7,169 nt of DNA from an uncultured Erysipelotrichaceae bacterium (GCA_934692455.1 CAKUTY010000070.1:1-7169), one strand, 5' to 3'. Counted from the stretch's first letter, positions 1-5,238 are shown. Notes: generated by a model from the sequence alone, not told the origin. A program made the numbers and translations.

Positions 1-498
1 ATCACTACCTGAAGTGATGATTACTTGTTTATAGGAAACGTTCATTGCCAAATTATTATTAAGATAATTGGCTATCGCTTTTCTTAAAGGCTGTTCGCCA
101 AAACTTTGAGGCTTATTAAATAATAATTCTTTATTATCGTTTAAGATTTTACGTTCTATCTTTTGCCAATTAGAAAATGGGAAGTTCAAGATATCACCAT
201 TGTTGTTTCTAAAGTCAAATAAATAATCATCGTTGATAGTTTCAAGGTGATAGTTGTCGATAGCTTCGTGTTTAGTAAGAATCTCAATATCACATACAAA
301 GTAGCCAATTCGCTCTTTACTATAGATATAACCTTCACTTTCTAATTGTTCTAGGGCAGTGGCAACCGTGATTAGTGAAACATTAAAGGCTTCACTTAGT
401 TTTCTTTTTGAGGGTATTTTAAAGCTTGGTAGCCACTGTTTGTGCTTGATTTTATCGATTACATATTCATAGATTTCTAAATATAATATCTTTTTCAT
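1..498 (-). CDS. MocR/PdxR-family PLP-dependent transcriptional regulator (5' part; runs off the window)
   Basis: The reverse strand reads open from an ATG at 498 to the window edge, giving the first 166 residues. Residues about 1-75 form a GntR-type winged helix: an N-terminal EIYEYVIDKI helix, then PSKRKLSEAFNVS, then TALEQLESEGYI and the wing ERIGYFV. After a linker, FGEQPLRKAIANYL and QVIITSGSD (about residues 132-166) match the start of the fold-type I aminotransferase domain that MocR regulators carry. The PLP lysine lies beyond the window. Family knowledge: MocR proteins sense PLP or amino-acid adducts and often control a divergent gene, here an ECF vitamin transporter component. The start is preceded only by a weak purine stretch (AAGA), so ribosome binding looks poor. 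Family assignment is firm; the effector is inferred. Confidence 0.88.
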   Translation of the reverse strand, partial: MKKILYLEIYEYVIDKIKHKQWLPSFKIPSKRKLSEAFNVSLITVATALEQLESEGYIYSKERIGYFVCDIEILTKHEAIDNYHLETINDDYLFDFRNNNGDILNFPFSNWQKIERKILNDNKELLFNKPQSFGEQPLRKAIANYLNNNLAMNVSYKQVIITSGSD

Positions 499-577
499 CT
501 GGTCTTATTAAAATATTCAAAACTGGTTATTTCTATATAACCACTACTATTATATACTTCCTATTGAGGTGATGATT
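499..577. promoter_or_regulatory. Divergent promoter/operator region between the MocR gene and the ECF gene
   Basis: A perfect 7-bp inverted repeat TGGTTAT (524-530) / ATAACCA (537-543) has a 6-nt spacer. A related half site in the same orientation as the first arm, CTGGTCTTAT, lies at 499-508, 24 bp from CTGGTTAT at 523-530. Overlapping -10 candidates lie on both strands: TATACT at 553-558 (plus) and TATAAT at 554-549 (minus). Neither has a convincing -35 element, which suits activator-dependent promoters. The repeats lie where a MocR regulator would bind, upstream of the plus-strand -10. The binding protein is an inference. Confidence 0.5.
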
Positions 578-1168
578 ATGAAAAAGAATTCAGTGTTAAA
601 AATATCAATGGTTGGTCTAATGGCAGCTTTGTGTTATGTAGCTTTTACCTTCCTACAAATTAAGATTCCAACTCCTGTTGGCTATACTTCTTTCCACTTA
701 GGAAATACTTTCTGTGTATTGGCTGCATTATTATTAGGTGGTTTGCCAGGTGGTTTAGCTGGAGCTATTGGTATGGGTATTGGCGATATCTTAGATCCAG
801 TTTATATTGCGGTTGCACCCAAGACTCTTGTTTTAAAAATGGGTATTGGCTTAGTTACTGGCTATTTCGCTCATAGAGTATATAAGATTAATCAAAAAAG
901 TGGTAAGGATTTAAGAGTGGCTGTTTTTAAGTCTTGTGCCTTTGGTATGATCTTCAATTGCATTGGCGAACCTTTATTCTCTTATGTTTATTATTTAATT
1001 ATTTTAAAGAATGCTGAAAAGGCTATTACTTATTTAGCATTTGCGAAGTTTGTGACTACTTTTGTCAATGCAGTATTGGCTATAATTATCGCATCTTTAA
1101 TCTATTTGGCTTTATATCCTAGACTTAAAGAAAGTGGTTTACTAGATAAGGTAAGTCCTGAGGAATAG
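578..1168 (+). CDS. ECF transporter S component (substrate-binding membrane subunit), possibly for vitamin B6
   Basis: This 196-residue, very hydrophobic protein has about five to six membrane segments. It carries the pattern of ECF S components of the riboflavin-transporter-like/DUF1393 type: a short cationic N-terminus leading into a first helix with small residues (GLMAALCYVAF), then HLGN at 40-43, then the glycine-rich LLGGLPGGLAGAIGMGIGD stretch at 52-70, followed by PKTLVLK. S components bind a vitamin and dock on a shared EcfA/EcfA'/EcfT module, which is not encoded here. I start it at ATG 578 because the Shine-Dalgarno GAGGTG (566-571) is then well spaced; the in-frame GTG 569 and ATG 572 overlap that element. 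Substrate is not readable from sequence. The divergent MocR regulator suggests pyridoxine or pyridoxal, with other vitamins or precursors such as hydroxymethylpyrimidine possible. Confidence 0.85.
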   Translation: MKKNSVLKISMVGLMAALCYVAFTFLQIKIPTPVGYTSFHLGNTFCVLAALLLGGLPGGLAGAIGMGIGDILDPVYIAVAPKTLVLKMGIGLVTGYFAHRVYKINQKSGKDLRVAVFKSCAFGMIFNCIGEPLFSYVYYLIILKNAEKAITYLAFAKFVTTFVNAVLAIIIASLIYLALYPRLKESGLLDKVSPEE

Positions 1169-1171
1169 TTA

Positions 1172-1202
1172 TTTACACATTTTATAAAAATAGTGTTATA
1201 TT
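1172..1202 (+). promoter_or_regulatory. Candidate promoter of the cys leader and operon
   Basis: TTTACA (1172-1177) is followed after 19 bp by an extended -10, TGT-TATATT (TG at 1194-1195, hexamer 1197-1202). Initiation would fall near 1209, only some 9 nt before the leader-peptide ATG. An alternative -10, TATAAA at 1183-1188, would start near 1195 but lacks a matching -35. An imperfect inverted repeat (ACACATTTT ... AAAATAGTGT, 1175-1196) lies across the core promoter and could be an operator. Confidence 0.5.
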
Positions 1203-1217
1203 ATTTACGTGAATTAT

Positions 1218-1265
1218 ATGTTGACTAGAAATTGTTGTTGTTGTAAGGAGTATATGCAAATATAA
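1218..1265 (+). CDS. Poly-cysteine leader peptide of the cysK-cysE operon
   Basis: A 15-codon ORF encodes MLTRNCCCCKEYMQI and ends at TAA 1263-1265. Its centre is four consecutive TGT cysteine codons (1233-1244), the expected design of a regulatory leader peptide that measures charged tRNA-Cys. The genes 87 nt further on make cysteine. The Cys codons overlap the 5' arm of an upstream RNA hairpin, and the stop codon lies at the start of its 3' arm. A ribosome stalled at the Cys codons and a ribosome at the stop codon would therefore give opposite RNA folds. The weak point is initiation: only GTGAA (1209-1213) resembles a Shine-Dalgarno, and the 5' leader may be very short. An in-frame GTG at 1209 is an alternative start. 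The peptide itself probably has no function. Confidence 0.8.
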   Translation: MLTRNCCCCKEYMQI

Positions 1266-1281
1266 CAATTTTCTTGTCGAC
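1220..1281 (+). promoter_or_regulatory. Attenuator segments 1:2, anti-antiterminator hairpin over the leader peptide
   Basis: The 5' arm 1220-1238 pairs with 1262-1281: GTTGAC/GTCGAC (one G-U), AGAAA/TTTCT, then TTGTTGT/ATAACAA (one G-U). That is 18 pairs with one T-T mismatch and one bulged T, around a 23-nt loop. The first two Cys codons lie in the 5' arm. A run of six T (1282-1287) follows directly, so this hairpin may itself terminate when no ribosome is present. It occupies the strand needed for the antiterminator. Confidence 0.7.
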
Positions 1282-1325
1282 TTTTTTAATTTATATTTTG
1301 TATTAGGGATTTTCGATAAGAGAAT
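1268..1325 (+). promoter_or_regulatory. Attenuator segments 2:3, antiterminator pairing
   Basis: Positions 1268-1280 (ATTTTCTTGTCGA) pair without interruption with 1313-1325 (TCGATAAGAGAAT), 13 pairs of which two are G-U. The upstream strand is the 3' arm of the leader hairpin. The downstream strand is the loop and 3' arm of the operon terminator. The helix is therefore mutually exclusive with both neighbours, as required of an antiterminator. It would form when a ribosome stalled on the Cys codons covers 1220-1250 and leaves 1262-1281 free. Confidence 0.7.
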
Positions 1326-1333
1326 CCCTTTTT
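1305..1333 (+). terminator. Attenuator segments 3:4, intrinsic terminator upstream of cysK
   Basis: AGGGATTTTC (1305-1314) pairs with GAGAATCCCT (1320-1329), 10 pairs with one G-U, and a 5-nt loop GATAA. T-rich TTTTTGTTT follows. It lies between the leader peptide and the cysK ribosome binding site, so it ends transcription before the operon unless the antiterminator forms. Confidence 0.88.
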
Positions 1334-1351
1334 GTTTATTAGGAGGTTTGT

Positions 1352-2275
1352 ATGATTAAACAAAATATTACAGAACTAATTGGTAAGACACCGTTGGTGG
1401 AACTTAAGAAATATGAGGAATTAGTAGGGTCTAAGGCTAATATTATTGCCAAGCTTGAATATTTAAATCCAGCAGGTTCTATTAAAGATAGAATTGCCTT
1501 GTCTATCATTGAGGATTATGAGGAAAAGGGTTTACTTAAAAAGGATTCTACAATTATTGAACCAACAAGTGGTAATACTGGCATTGGTTTAGCAATGGTT
1601 AGTGCTTATAAGGGTTATCGTTTGATTATTACGATGCCAAGTACGATGTCAAAGGAAAGAATTGATTTGATGAAGGCTTATGGTGCTGAAGTGATTCTTA
1701 CTGATGGTAAAAAGGGTATGAAGGGTGCTATTGAAAAGGCTAATGAGTTACATGCAAGTATAACTGATTCTATTATTGCGGGACAATTTGAAAATAGCGC
1801 TAATCCTTTAGCTCACTATAAGACAACAGGTCCTGAGATTTATAAGGATAGCGAAGGCAAGGTAGATATCTTGGTAGCTGGTATTGGAACAGGTGGCACT
1901 ATTTCTGGTATTGGTAAGTATCTTAAGGAACAAAATGAAAATATTGAGATAGTTGGTGTAGAACCTTTTGATTCGCCAGTATTGACTAAGGGAGCAAGTG
2001 GCCCTCATAAGCTTCAGGGCATTGGTGCTGGTTTTGTGCCTGATACTTTGGACAGGGATGTTTATGATAGGATTGTTACGGTTAAAACTGAAGAGGCTTA
2101 TGATACGTTAAAGAATTTGGCTAAACTAGAGGGAATCTTTGTGGGTGTATCAAGTGGTGCGGCTTTATATGCGGCTAGTTTATTAGCTAAGGAAGAAGAG
2201 AATAGGGGAAAGAATATAGTGGTAATTTTACCTGATGGCGGTAATCGTTATTTATCACTAAATTTGTTTGATTAA
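1352..2275 (+). CDS. cysK: Cysteine synthase A (O-acetylserine sulfhydrylase)
   Basis: CysK condenses O-acetyl-L-serine with sulfide to form L-cysteine and acetate, a cytosolic PLP enzyme and the last step of cysteine synthesis. The 307-residue protein is of normal length. It shows ELIGKTPLVEL at 8-18, the PLP Schiff-base lysine K45 in NPAGSIKDR, the substrate loop TSGNTG at 72-77, the PLP-phosphate loop GIGTGGTISG at 177-186, GIGAGFVPD, the VGVSSGAAL segment and PDGGNRYLS near the C-terminus. A strong AGGAGG (1341-1346) is set 5 nt before ATG 1352, just past the attenuator terminator. The stop is one base from the cysE ATG, indicating one mRNA. CysM or cystathionine beta-synthase-like activity is less likely given the adjoining cysE. 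Confidence 0.97.
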   Translation: MIKQNITELIGKTPLVELKKYEELVGSKANIIAKLEYLNPAGSIKDRIALSIIEDYEEKGLLKKDSTIIEPTSGNTGIGLAMVSAYKGYRLIITMPSTMSKERIDLMKAYGAEVILTDGKKGMKGAIEKANELHASITDSIIAGQFENSANPLAHYKTTGPEIYKDSEGKVDILVAGIGTGGTISGIGKYLKEQNENIEIVGVEPFDSPVLTKGASGPHKLQGIGAGFVPDTLDRDVYDRIVTVKTEEAYDTLKNLAKLEGIFVGVSSGAALYAASLLAKEEENRGKNIVVILPDGGNRYLSLNLFD

Positions 2276-2276
2276 G

Positions 2277-2795
2277 ATGATTTTTACGGATATTAAAAGA
2301 CAAGTAGAGAATATTAAGAAAAGCGATCCTGCTGCTAGGAATACACTTTCGATAATTTTGTTGTATCCTTCGATTCATGCCATCTTCTTTTATAGGATTG
2401 CTCATTTCTTAAATAATCTTCATTTATACTTCTTAGCTAGACTGATTTCACAAATTACTAGGTTTTTTACAGGTATTGAGATTCACCCTGGGGCTACTAT
2501 AGGTAGGGGCTTGTTTATAGACCATGGAATGGGTGTGGTAATTGGGGAAACGACAATTATTAAAGATGATGTTAAAATGTATCATGGAGTTACACTTGGA
2601 GGCAGAGGTAATTCTGTTGGTAAGCGTCATCCTACAATCGGCAATAATGTAGAGATTGGTGCTGGTGCTAAGGTTTTAGGTAATATAGAGCTTGGTGATA
2701 ATGTGAAGGTTGGGGCTAATGCGATAGTCTTGCAGGATGTTCCAAATAATCATGTTGCGGTTGGTATTCCAGCTAGAATAAAGGAGGCAAGATGA
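2277..2795 (+). CDS. cysE: Serine O-acetyltransferase, short form
   Basis: CysE transfers acetyl from acetyl-CoA to L-serine, giving O-acetylserine for CysK. The 172-residue protein begins with the alpha-helical N-domain motif DPAARNTLSIILLYPSIHAI, followed by a left-handed beta-helix of hexapeptide repeats. Visible active-site elements are GIEIHPGA, H83 in IDHGMG, HGVTLGG around 103-109 and H118 in RHPTIG. The C-terminus VAVGIPARI is typical. It lacks the long N-terminal extension of enterobacterial CysE, as many Bacillota enzymes do. I use ATG 2277, one base after the cysK stop; an in-frame TTG at 2268 inside cysK would add three residues. No Shine-Dalgarno is evident, so translation is probably coupled to cysK. 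Confidence 0.95.
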   Translation: MIFTDIKRQVENIKKSDPAARNTLSIILLYPSIHAIFFYRIAHFLNNLHLYFLARLISQITRFFTGIEIHPGATIGRGLFIDHGMGVVIGETTIIKDDVKMYHGVTLGGRGNSVGKRHPTIGNNVEIGAGAKVLGNIELGDNVKVGANAIVLQDVPNNHVAVGIPARIKEAR

Positions 2796-3400
2796 ATAAG
2801 TTATTTTTGGTGCTAATATTGTTGTTTAGTTTGACTGCTTGTAAACAAGATGTTGAAGATGATGATAATGTGGGCGGTGGTAATAATGCCTGTAGTTTAG
2901 ATTCGGATTGTGATGATGATACAAGTGTTGATTATTTGATTGCGAAGAATCAAATTACTTTAGATGAGCTTTATAAGAAAATTGATAATAAGGAAAGTTT
3001 TGTCTTGTATATGTATTTTGATAAGTGTCCTTGGTGTAAGGAACTTGGTCCTGTTGTGTCTGATGTAGTTGAGGATGATCAAAGATTATTAAATATGACA
3101 TATTCTTTTAATGTTAGACCAGATGGTGAAAGAGATCATGATTATCGTTATACAAATGATGATGGTGAATTTAATTATCCTGAGTTTAAAGCTTTATATG
3201 ATTATGTTTATGATTTCTTGGGCGAGGATAAGAAAGTCTATGTTCCAACGCTGATGTTTGTAAGAAACGGTGAAATAGTTTATTATCATGTAGGTACTGT
3301 TGATGGACACGATGCTGATAAATGTACTATGACCGAGGAAGAAAAGGATCAGTTAGAGGATTATATAGAGGAGTATTATTCAATTTATGAAGAAAATTAA
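2792..3400 (+). CDS. Thioredoxin-like lipoprotein with CPWC motif
   Basis: The 202-residue protein has a lipoprotein signal: a hydrophobic segment 4-13 and lipobox LTAC with C17 as the lipid-anchored cysteine. A very acidic, Gly/Asn-rich linker (about 20-45) follows. From about residue 54 it has a thioredoxin fold with active site CPWC (79-82) and a VPTLMF strand carrying the cis-proline P152. Between them is an inserted acidic, tyrosine-rich region (about 108-145). Extra cysteines C34, C40 and C178 lie outside the active site. It should sit on the outer face of the membrane. ATG 2792 overlaps the cysE stop (ATGA) and AAGGAGG (2781-2787) precedes it, so it belongs to the cys operon. A role in reducing extracellular cystine or maintaining thiols is inferred from context; a DsbD-type partner is not present here. 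Confidence 0.85.
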   Translation: MNKLFLVLILLFSLTACKQDVEDDDNVGGGNNACSLDSDCDDDTSVDYLIAKNQITLDELYKKIDNKESFVLYMYFDKCPWCKELGPVVSDVVEDDQRLLNMTYSFNVRPDGERDHDYRYTNDDGEFNYPEFKALYDYVYDFLGEDKKVYVPTLMFVRNGEIVYYHVGTVDGHDADKCTMTEEEKDQLEDYIEEYYSIYEEN

Positions 3401-4088
3401 GAAGGGTAAGAATCTTTACTACTTTGTCTTATTAGGCTTTATTCTTTCAATCATCTATTCAATTTGTATGATTGTCTATGCACCTAGTGAGGAAGTTGAT
3501 ACATTATTTAGACAAAAGAGTGATTATGTGTTGATGTTGTTGCAATGTATTCTTGGCATTTTTGCCATGAATCTTCCAAGTTTCATCAATCGAAAGTTTA
3601 ATGTGACTATTCCTAATAACACTATCATCGCATATTTGATTTTCTTATATGCAGCTATTGTGTTGGGTGAGGTTAGATCTTTCTATTATCGTTTTACTTA
3701 TTGGGATACAGTGTTACATGCTTTCTCAGCGGGTATGCTAGGTTCTTTGGGTTTTGATATTGTCAATGTTTTAAATAAGACTGCAGATGATGAAGAATTG
3801 AAGTTGTCACCATTCTTTGTGGCGATGTTCTCTTTCTGTTTTGCGGTTTCTATTGGTGTTTTATGGGAAATCTATGAGTTTTCATTTGATGGTATCTTAC
3901 ACTTGAATATGCAAAAGTTTAGGCTTGAGGATGGTACCAATTTGATTGGTAGAGAGGCTTTAAGAGATACAATGGATGATTTGATTATTGATTGTGTTGG
4001 TGCTTTGACTACTTCTGCTATTGGTTATTTTGGTTTAAAACATTCTAAGGCTAAGAATTTGGATGCAAAGTCTGATATAAAAGTCTAA
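3387..4088 (+). CDS. Polytopic membrane protein, VanZ/DUF2238-like pattern, function unknown
   Basis: This 233-residue integral membrane protein has about six hydrophobic segments (near 11-31, 48-65, 79-97, 108-128, 142-161 and 198-216). Polar residues sit at conserved-looking places: D107 and H111 in WDTVLHAFSAG, E161 and E164 in WEIYEF, and D194, D198 and D202 in DTMDDLIIDCVGA. The order D-x-x-x-H, then E, then D-plus-GA resembles the layout of VanZ-like and DUF2238 (YjdF) proteins, but I recognise no characterised homologue. The ATG overlaps the preceding gene by 14 nt. The nearest purine-rich site (GAGGAG, 3368-3373) is rather distant, so translational coupling is likely. It is last in the cys operon: the terminator stem includes its stop codon. 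Confidence 0.75.
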   Translation: MKKIKKGKNLYYFVLLGFILSIIYSICMIVYAPSEEVDTLFRQKSDYVLMLLQCILGIFAMNLPSFINRKFNVTIPNNTIIAYLIFLYAAIVLGEVRSFYYRFTYWDTVLHAFSAGMLGSLGFDIVNVLNKTADDEELKLSPFFVAMFSFCFAVSIGVLWEIYEFSFDGILHLNMQKFRLEDGTNLIGREALRDTMDDLIIDCVGALTTSAIGYFGLKHSKAKNLDAKSDIKV

Positions 4089-4108
4089 CTATAATGCTTA
4101 GGCTTTTT
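4079..4108 (+). terminator. Terminator of the cys operon
   Basis: AAAAGTCTAA (4079-4088) pairs with TTAGGCTTTT (4098-4107), 10 pairs with one G-U, loop 9 nt, with the T tract ending at 4108. The 5' arm contains the stop codon of the preceding gene. Confidence 0.8.
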
Positions 4109-4141
4109 GTGTTGGGTGTTGAGCTTTTGTGCAATTTCCTA

Positions 4142-4170
4142 TTTACATTTGTATTATAAAAGTGTATTAT
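4142..4170 (+). promoter_or_regulatory. Promoter of the tRNA-His gene
   Basis: TTTACA (4142-4147), 17-bp spacer, TATTAT (4165-4170). Initiation near 4177 leaves a precursor 5' leader of about 6 nt. This is a close match to the housekeeping consensus. Confidence 0.65.
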
Positions 4171-4182
4171 AAATGAGCATGT

Positions 4183-4260
4183 GGCGGTTGTGGTGAAGTT
4201 GGTTAACACACCAGATTGTGGCTCTGGCATTCGTGGGTTCGAGTCCCATCAATCGCCCCA
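4183..4260 (+). tRNA. tRNA-His, anticodon GTG
   Basis: The cloverleaf folds completely. The acceptor stem GCGGTTG (4184-4190) pairs with CAATCGC (4250-4256). The D arm is GTG/CAC. The anticodon stem CCAGA/TCTGG (4211-4215 / 4223-4227) encloses loop TTGTGGC with anticodon GTG at 4218-4220. The T arm GTGGG/CCCAT encloses TTCGAGT. CCA is encoded (4258-4260). G at 4183 is the extra G-1 that opposes discriminator C73 (4257), the histidine identity pair recognised by HisRS. The mature 5' end is therefore 4183. The gene stands alone with its own promoter and terminator. Confidence 0.97.
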
Positions 4261-4275
4261 TATGATTAAAAATGT

Positions 4276-4310
4276 AGAGGGTTCCAAATTGATGGGACTC
4301 TTTTTTGTTT
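4276..4310 (+). terminator. Terminator of tRNA-His, with antisense complementarity to the tRNA
   Basis: A local hairpin AGAGGGTTCC (4276-4285) / GGGACTCTTT (4294-4303) has several G-U pairs and is followed by TTTTTTGTTTT (4301-4310). The 3' arm is also part of ATTGATGGGACTC (4288-4300), the exact reverse complement of tRNA nucleotides 4241-4253. Read from the other strand the hairpin is followed after 3 nt by a T-rich stretch, so it could also serve the converging dehydrogenase gene ending at 4312. Confidence 0.75.
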
Positions 4311-4311
4311 T

Positions 4312-5238
4312 CTATTGTTTCTTTAGATAATTGATCACATTACTAAATTCAATATTAGCTCTTTTAATCATAGCTTCCTTAGTAAAGTAGGCTACATGAG
4401 GCGTAAGAATTGTGTTCTTGGCATTTAATAATGAGTAATCAGCATTTAAAGGTGATTCATAGTCGAATACATCAATACCAGCTCCTTTTATTCTTTCTTC
4501 ATTTAAGGCTTTAGCTAAGGCTATATTATCGACTACAGCACCTCTTGCACAGTTAATTAAGATAGCATTTCTTTTCATCTTATTGATCTTTTCTTCATCG
4601 ATAAAATGATATGTTTCTTCATTACTTGGGATATGTAAAGAGATGATATCACTTTGTGCTAATAGTTCATCTATTGTTACTTGAGTAACATTAGGATTAT
4701 TAATAGTGCTTCTTTGGTAGCCTAAAACTTTACAGCCAAAGGCGTTAAAAAGATTGGCTGCTTTGTTCCCTATTTTACCAAGACCAATAATTCCTACTGT
4801 TTTGTTTTCTAGTCCTTCGCCAATTAAAGAAGCGTTTGTTTGGCAATTTCTAGTTGCCAAGTCAGCTTCATTGATCTTTCTTAATAGATTTAGTGTTAAA
4901 CCGATTACTAGTTCACTAACCGCAACATTAGAATAATTAGGACAGTTTAAAACTTCAATGTTTCTTTCTTTACAAGCCTTTAAATCTACATGATCGATAC
5001 CTGCAAAAGCCACCGAAATTAGTTTTAATTTGTTAGCTTGTAGGATAACTTCTTTAGGATAAGGATTGTTGGCAATCATTACAATATCTTGATCCTTGCT
5101 TCGTTTGATTAGTTCATTTATATCTGTTGTTTTTGTGTTGTAGTAAGTGAAGTTGTGTCCCATATCAATAAGGGGTTTACTTAATTTTTCTATTTCTTGT
5201 TCACTTATTCCGATTGGTTCTAAAAGACTTATGTTCAT
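4312..5238 (-). CDS. D-isomer specific 2-hydroxyacid dehydrogenase
   Basis: The 308-residue protein belongs to the NAD(P)-dependent family that interconverts 2-keto acids and D-2-hydroxy acids (glyoxylate/hydroxypyruvate reductases, phosphoglycerate dehydrogenase, D-lactate dehydrogenase). The catalytic set is complete: R232 in NCARGAVVD, E261 in DVFDYESPL and H281 in TPHVAY. The Rossmann signature is GLGKIG (152-157), and the N-terminal substrate domain carries FAGIDHVDL near 78-86. The second Rossmann strand ends VLGYQRS, with no acidic residue where NAD-specific enzymes usually have Asp and with R176 close by, so NADPH use is possible. AGAGGTG (5250-5244) is well placed before ATG 5238. 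The substrate cannot be assigned; there is no ACT domain, so it is not a long-form SerA. It is transcribed away from the metallopeptidase and toward the tRNA. Confidence 0.92.
   Translation of the reverse strand: MNISLLEPIGISEQEIEKLSKPLIDMGHNFTYYNTKTTDINELIKRSKDQDIVMIANNPYPKEVILQANKLKLISVAFAGIDHVDLKACKERNIEVLNCPNYSNVAVSELVIGLTLNLLRKINEADLATRNCQTNASLIGEGLENKTVGIIGLGKIGNKAANLFNAFGCKVLGYQRSTINNPNVTQVTIDELLAQSDIISLHIPSNEETYHFIDEEKINKMKRNAILINCARGAVVDNIALAKALNEERIKGAGIDVFDYESPLNADYSLLNAKNTILTPHVAYFTKEAMIKRANIEFSNVINYLKKQ

Noticed and set aside
1169..1351. T-box (tRNA-Cys) or SAM riboswitch upstream of cysK
   Set aside because: No T-box sequence or specifier-loop layout and no S-box core is present; the leader ORF with four Cys codons and three alternative helices explains the region.
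1808..2008. Minus-strand open frame inside cysK
   Set aside because: Shadow of cysK; its peptide has no recognisable domain, no ribosome binding site and no promoter.
2268..2276. TTG start for cysE inside cysK
   Set aside because: ATG at 2277 gives the usual serine acetyltransferase N-terminus and needs no rare start.
2187..2405. Minus-strand open frame across the cysK-cysE junction
   Set aside because: Overlaps two certain genes antisense, low-complexity peptide, no initiation signal.
2448..2630. Minus-strand open frame inside cysE
   Set aside because: Shadow of the hexapeptide-repeat coding region.
4183..4310. Integrated mobile element at the tRNA-His gene
   Set aside because: No integrase, no direct repeat of the tRNA 3' end and no foreign genes nearby; only an inverted 13-nt copy is present.
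4754..4936. Plus-strand open frame opposite the dehydrogenase
   Set aside because: Antisense shadow of the Rossmann-domain coding sequence, without a Shine-Dalgarno.
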